Source of the DNA: Gemmobacter megaterium
GTDB lineage: Bacteria > Pseudomonadota > Alphaproteobacteria > Rhodobacterales > Rhodobacteraceae
Assembly: GCF_900156815.1 (NCBI RefSeq)
Contig: NZ_FTOT01000011.1
Span: forward strand, 1-64,000
DNA length: 64,000 bases
Reading direction: 5' to 3'
Positions within the stretch are counted from its first letter, which is position 1, and every line of letters begins with the position of its first letter. The notes under the pieces were generated by a model. The model made no database searches. It was not told the origin of the DNA and worked only from the letters and a program-made list of their open reading frames with translations. A program made the position numbers and the translations under genes. This document shows positions 61,048-64,000 of this stretch, in pieces.

Positions 61048-61773
61048 ATGAGTGACGATCTGCCACCCGAGCATGATATCGCTGATTTCTTTCCACGCAA
61101 TATGCGCAGCCAGTTTCGTGACTGCCGTATTTTTGCATATGATCAGGTCCTGAAGCGAATTCAATTTGTTGCACCACAGCGAGAGGCAGTGCGGTCAAAT
61201 TATCGCGTTGTCTTCAGCCAGAAAGATTTGCGTGGCAGTGTAAAAATCTCCTTGGGCCCAAGTAGTGGGAACATTCAGATAGATACGGCCGGACCAGTTA
61301 ATCTTGACATTCGTATGTGGAGGTCTTCCAGTCTCAGGATTGGTGCAGGAACGACCGTGAATAATGCAAGGATTGTGTGTGACAAAGCTGACGTGATCAT
61401 CGGTCAAGATGGATTGTGGTCTGATGATATCCTGATCCAGTCCAATGATTAGCACGGCCTTGTGGATCTCGGCTCGATGGAAATTCTGAATGATCATCGA
61501 CGTCGTATTGTCATTGATGATCACGTCTGGATCGGCAGGCGGGCGATTGTCATGCCGGATGTGAAAATCGGTTTCGGAAGTGTCATTGCCGCTGGCGCAA
61601 TCCTTACTTCGAACGTTCCGGAAAAGGTGGTTTTTGCTGGGGTTCCGGCGCGTATGGTCCGGCAGAATGTTACCTGGTCCCGGCATGTTTACGGTTTCTC
61701 CGAAGGGGAGCTGGCGGCTTTCGGCGAAAAATTCGGTGCCAATCCTCCGGTACGCGGCGGGCATGGCTTATGA
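61048..61773 (+). pseudogene. Hexapeptide-repeat acetyltransferase interrupted by an amber stop
   Basis: Reading 61048-61452 gives a 134-aa product ending SSNDILIQSND-type sequence (DDILIQSND), then TAG at 61450-61452. Without frame change, 61453-61773 continues HGLVDLGSMEILNDH, VIDDHVWIGRRAIVMPDVKI and VIAAGAILTSNVPEKVVFAGVPARM, which are left-handed beta-helix (hexapeptide) motifs of O-acetyltransferases. Related enzymes typically read D-Q-H at this point, so TAG most simply replaces CAG (one C-to-T change). The catalytic His usually lies in or just after this segment. The gene is either a pseudogene, a recent mutation, or is suppressed; a GTG at 61462 could restart translation but would give only a fragment. 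Confidence 0.8.
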
Positions 61774-61828
61774 GGTGGCTACCTAGCGCGACGCTTATGT
61801 CGTGAACGGTTGAACGGAAGGATTTGCA

Positions 61829-62797
61829 ATGAAGGTCTACATCGCAGGCCATCGCGGCATGGTGGGCGGGGCGATCCTGCGCAGGCTTCAGGCCCGCAAG
61901 GCGGCGGGAGAGGCGCTGGAGCTGATCACCCGCACCCATGCCGAGCTGGATCTGACCAGCCAGGCGGCAGTGCGGGACTTCATGCAGGCCGAACGCCCCG
62001 ATGTGGTGATCCTGGCCGCTGCCAAGGTGGGGGGCATTCATGCCAACAACACCTATCCGGCCGAGTTCATCTATGAAAACCTGATGATCGAATGCAATGT
62101 GATCCATCAGGCCTTTGCCGCCGGGGTCATGCGCCTGCTGCAACTGGGATCCAGCTGCATCTACCCCAAGGCCGTGCCGCAGCCGATGCGCGAGGATGCG
62201 CTGTTGACCGGCACGCTGGAGCCGACGAACGAACCCTATGCCATCGCCAAGATCGCCGGGATCAAGCTGTGCGAAAGCTATAACCGCCAGCATGGCACCG
62301 ATTACCGCTCGGTCATGCCCACCAATCTTTACGGGCCGGGCGACAATTTCCACCCGGAAAATTCCCACGTCCTGCCCGCGCTGATCCGCCGCTTTCACGA
62401 GGCGGCGCAATCGGGGGCCGAGGTGGTGACGATCTGGGGCTCGGGCCGGCCGATGCGCGAATTCCTGCATGTCGACGACATGGCCGAGGCGAGCCTTTTC
62501 GTGCTGGACCTGCCCAAGGACATCTATGATGCCAACACCCAACCGATGCTGAGCCATATCAACGTCGGATCCGGCAGCGACGTCTCGATCCTCGATCTGG
62601 CCCGGATGGTGGCGCAGGTGACAGGCTTCAAGGGCCGGATCGAGACTGACCCGACCAAACCCGACGGCACGATGCGCAAGCTGATGGACGTCAGCCGCCT
62701 GGCCGACATGGGGTGGAAGGCCGGGATCGGGCTGGAAACGGGGATCGCGGACACCTACCGCTGGTTCCTGGATCACCAGAACAGTTTCCGCGCCTGA
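61829..62797 (+). CDS. fcl: GDP-L-fucose synthase
   Basis: The 322-aa enzyme has the loop [19 protein letters not shown] (residues 2-20), [35 protein letters not shown] and the catalytic [18 protein letters not shown] (YxxxK), followed by the [19 protein letters not shown] motif. It epimerises and reduces the gmd product to GDP-L-fucose. Start at 61829 with GGAAGGA 6 nt upstream. GC returns to the high local level here. It pairs with gmd at 58313, from which it is separated by the 2.4-kb low-GC cassette. Confidence 0.96.
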   Translation: MKVYIAGHRGMVGGAILRRLQARKAAGEALELITRTHAELDLTSQAAVRDFMQAERPDVVILAAAKVGGIHANNTYPAEFIYENLMIECNVIHQAFAAGVMRLLQLGSSCIYPKAVPQPMREDALLTGTLEPTNEPYAIAKIAGIKLCESYNRQHGTDYRSVMPTNLYGPGDNFHPENSHVLPALIRRFHEAAQSGAEVVTIWGSGRPMREFLHVDDMAEASLFVLDLPKDIYDANTQPMLSHINVGSGSDVSILDLARMVAQVTGFKGRIETDPTKPDGTMRKLMDVSRLADMGWKAGIGLETGIADTYRWFLDHQNSFRA

Positions 62798-62899
62798 GTT
62801 GATGCAGACCCGTTGACAAGGCGAGGTGTCGGGTTATTCTCATAGAATTCTAAACTGAAAGGCTAAGAGAAATCAATCAAGGTAAGGAAGCGTAATTTT

Positions 62900-63703
62900 G
62901 TGGCGCTCGTTTTAGAATGTCAACTGTGTAGGATCACTGAATTGTCTGGAAGTATTCTCATCGTAGGTCATAGTCATATCCGCTGTTTGATGGAAGCTTG
63001 GAACAAGCGTGCGGGGTACGAGGGCGAATATGATGTCGAATTTGTAGATCTCATATGGTTGGAGCGTCAGGAAAAGCTGGCGGGGAGACAAGTAGGCGAC
63101 GCTGTGAAACGGCGTGTGCGGAATCCATCACCTAATTATATCTGTCAATGTGTCAATGGAAACTTCCACAATGTTTTAGGAATCGTTGAGAATCCGGTAC
63201 CTTTTTCAGTAGGAGAAGAAAACTACGGTAGCGCTCCTGTTGGAAACGGGCGCTGGTTTATTCCATCAAGTGTCATGATGGATGTTTTTCAAGCCAGATT
63301 TGAGCGGGCGTGTAAGGCAATTGAGTCGGTGTTTGCGGCTTTTCCAGAGAGTACTCGACTTTATCTTAACCCACCACCACCCGTAGCTGATTGGGAACAC
63401 ATAAAAGCCTATCCTGGTGTGTTTTCAGATAACATTCACCTCGGGCCAGCTCCGAATGATTTGAAGATTCGCCTGTATGAGCTGCAAACGGCTTATTTTG
63501 AGAATGTGGCGCGTGTGCAGGCGGCTTCTTTTATCAGAGCGGCACCCGAGACTTTGACGTCGGACGGATTCCTGAGGGCAGATTACTACAATGCCGACCC
63601 GACGCATGGAAATATGCGCTATGGACAGGTAATGCTTGAAGAGATATTCAAAAATGCTCAGAAATTTCGTCGTTTAACTCGCGTTTCGGAAAGCTTGACA
63701 TGA
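62900..63703 (+). CDS. SGNH-hydrolase-like protein, lower GC
   Basis: The 267-aa protein has an N-terminal SILIVGHSHIRCLMEAW (block I of GDSL/SGNH enzymes reads GHSH here rather than GDS) and a C-terminal YYNADPTHGNMRYGQVML with the D-x-x-H pair (DPTH) of block V, so a catalytic role in removing or moving acyl groups is likely. The start GTG at 62900 has AAGGAAG about 7-9 nt upstream. GC is visibly lower than in fcl. It overlaps the next gene by 4 nt (ATGA at 63700), so both are one operon. Confidence 0.72.
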   Translation: MALVLECQLCRITELSGSILIVGHSHIRCLMEAWNKRAGYEGEYDVEFVDLIWLERQEKLAGRQVGDAVKRRVRNPSPNYICQCVNGNFHNVLGIVENPVPFSVGEENYGSAPVGNGRWFIPSSVMMDVFQARFERACKAIESVFAAFPESTRLYLNPPPPVADWEHIKAYPGVFSDNIHLGPAPNDLKIRLYELQTAYFENVARVQAASFIRAAPETLTSDGFLRADYYNADPTHGNMRYGQVMLEEIFKNAQKFRRLTRVSESLT

Positions 63704-64000
63704 AACATCCTTATGTAGGTTTGCCTGATCGACAGTTTTGGAAGAAGGAACCAGGCATACAGGACGCCTACCTGCTTGATCCGGTGGGGCCAGTTACAAT
63801 GACGCTGACGCGACAAGATCGGATTGTCACTGCGGGTAGTTGCTTCGCTCAGCACGTAGCCCGCTTTCTCTCCCAATCCGGCTACAATCACTACATCGCC
63901 GAGAGGGCACATCCCATCGTCCCGGCGAGGGTGGCACAGACCCATAATTATGGCCTCTTTTCCGCACGGTATGGGAATATATATACTGCACGCCAGCTCA
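63700..64000 (+). CDS. GSCFA family protein, truncated by the right edge
   Basis: The first 100 codons are visible. The protein reads MKHPYVGLPDRQFWKKEPG and then DRIVTAGSCFAQHVARFLS, where GSCFA (about residues 51-55) is the family-defining motif with a nucleophile-like Ser-Cys; AHPIVPARVAQTHNYG follows. GSCFA proteins are SGNH-like and occur in polysaccharide loci, probably as acyl transferases or esterases. Start overlaps the stop of the SGNH-like gene. Lower GC than the window average. Confidence 0.8.
   Translation, partial: MKHPYVGLPDRQFWKKEPGIQDAYLLDPVGPVTMTLTRQDRIVTAGSCFAQHVARFLSQSGYNHYIAERAHPIVPARVAQTHNYGLFSARYGNIYTARQL

Noticed and set aside
61462-61773. An independent 103-aa gene starting at a GTG
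   Set aside because: It is in frame with the 134-aa part upstream, lacks a ribosome-binding site and carries only the second half of an acetyltransferase, so it is part of the interrupted gene.
1-64000. tRNA or rRNA genes and intact insertion sequences
   Set aside because: None was recognised on reading, although a dedicated search was not run. No transposase with a DDE motif was found among the translated frames.

Overview
This 64 kb, very GC-rich window looks like part of an extrachromosomal replicon (plasmid or chromid) of a Rhodobacteraceae-type alphaproteobacterium. Four things point there: an RPA-family replication initiator with phased iterons, a parAB pair with a palindromic centromere, VPLPA-CTERM surface proteins, and NodT/PrtD/HlyD-type secretion genes. 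Almost all cargo concerns making, modifying, exporting and decorating a surface polysaccharide. A rhamnose operon on an RPA-type replicon matches what is known of roseobacter 'biofilm plasmids'. Assignment is from sequence reading only; no database search was run.

Layout. Positions 1-5.3 kb hold a partial unknown gene, a secreted beta-helix/LamG protein, two coupled sulfotransferases and a VPLPA-CTERM protein. Positions 5.4-10.1 kb hold an O-antigen ligase/polymerase-like membrane protein facing an operon of UDP-xylose synthase, a GT4 and a GT2. Positions 10.2-13.1 kb hold a second, larger paralogue of the beta-helix protein. Positions 13.4-14.4 kb hold a lower-GC acyltransferase. Positions 14.7-22.1 kb hold a VPLPA-CTERM protein with an elaborate leader, a complete type I secretion system (ABC, HlyD, TolC-like) and a third VPLPA-CTERM protein. 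Positions 22.2-26.6 kb hold a Stealth phosphotransferase, a sulfotransferase and two GT2-like genes. Positions 26.6-30.6 kb are the replication and partition module. Positions 30.6-38.3 kb hold UDP-glucose dehydrogenase, an RTX protein and capsule export genes kpsM, kpsE and kpsT plus a GT2. Positions 38.4-40.1 kb hold a phage tail-fibre-like gene and a small partner. Positions 40.5-53.7 kb hold a triple glycosyltransferase fusion, an exostosin-like protein, sulfotransferases, a hydrolase, a TPR protein, a methyltransferase/coiled-coil protein and a large putative glycosyltransferase. Positions 53.9-57.2 kb are rmlC-B-D-A. Positions 57.2-62.8 kb hold a sulfotransferase, gmd, a lower-GC cassette (two sulfotransferases and an acetyltransferase interrupted by a stop codon) and fcl. 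The right edge has an SGNH-like gene coupled to a truncated GSCFA gene.

How it may work together. ugd plus UDP-glucuronate decarboxylase gives UDP-glucuronate and UDP-xylose, rml gives dTDP-L-rhamnose, and gmd plus fcl gives GDP-L-fucose. The glycosyltransferases and the Stealth enzyme would assemble a polymer, and KpsMTE-type or ligase/polymerase functions would export or finish it. Nine sulfotransferase-fold genes suggest heavy sulfation. The type I system probably exports the RTX protein and perhaps the leaderless beta-helix protein, which could act on or bind the polymer outside the cell. I saw no outer-membrane polysaccharide channel, exosortase, PAPS synthesis gene, tRNA, rRNA, CRISPR array or intact insertion sequence here.
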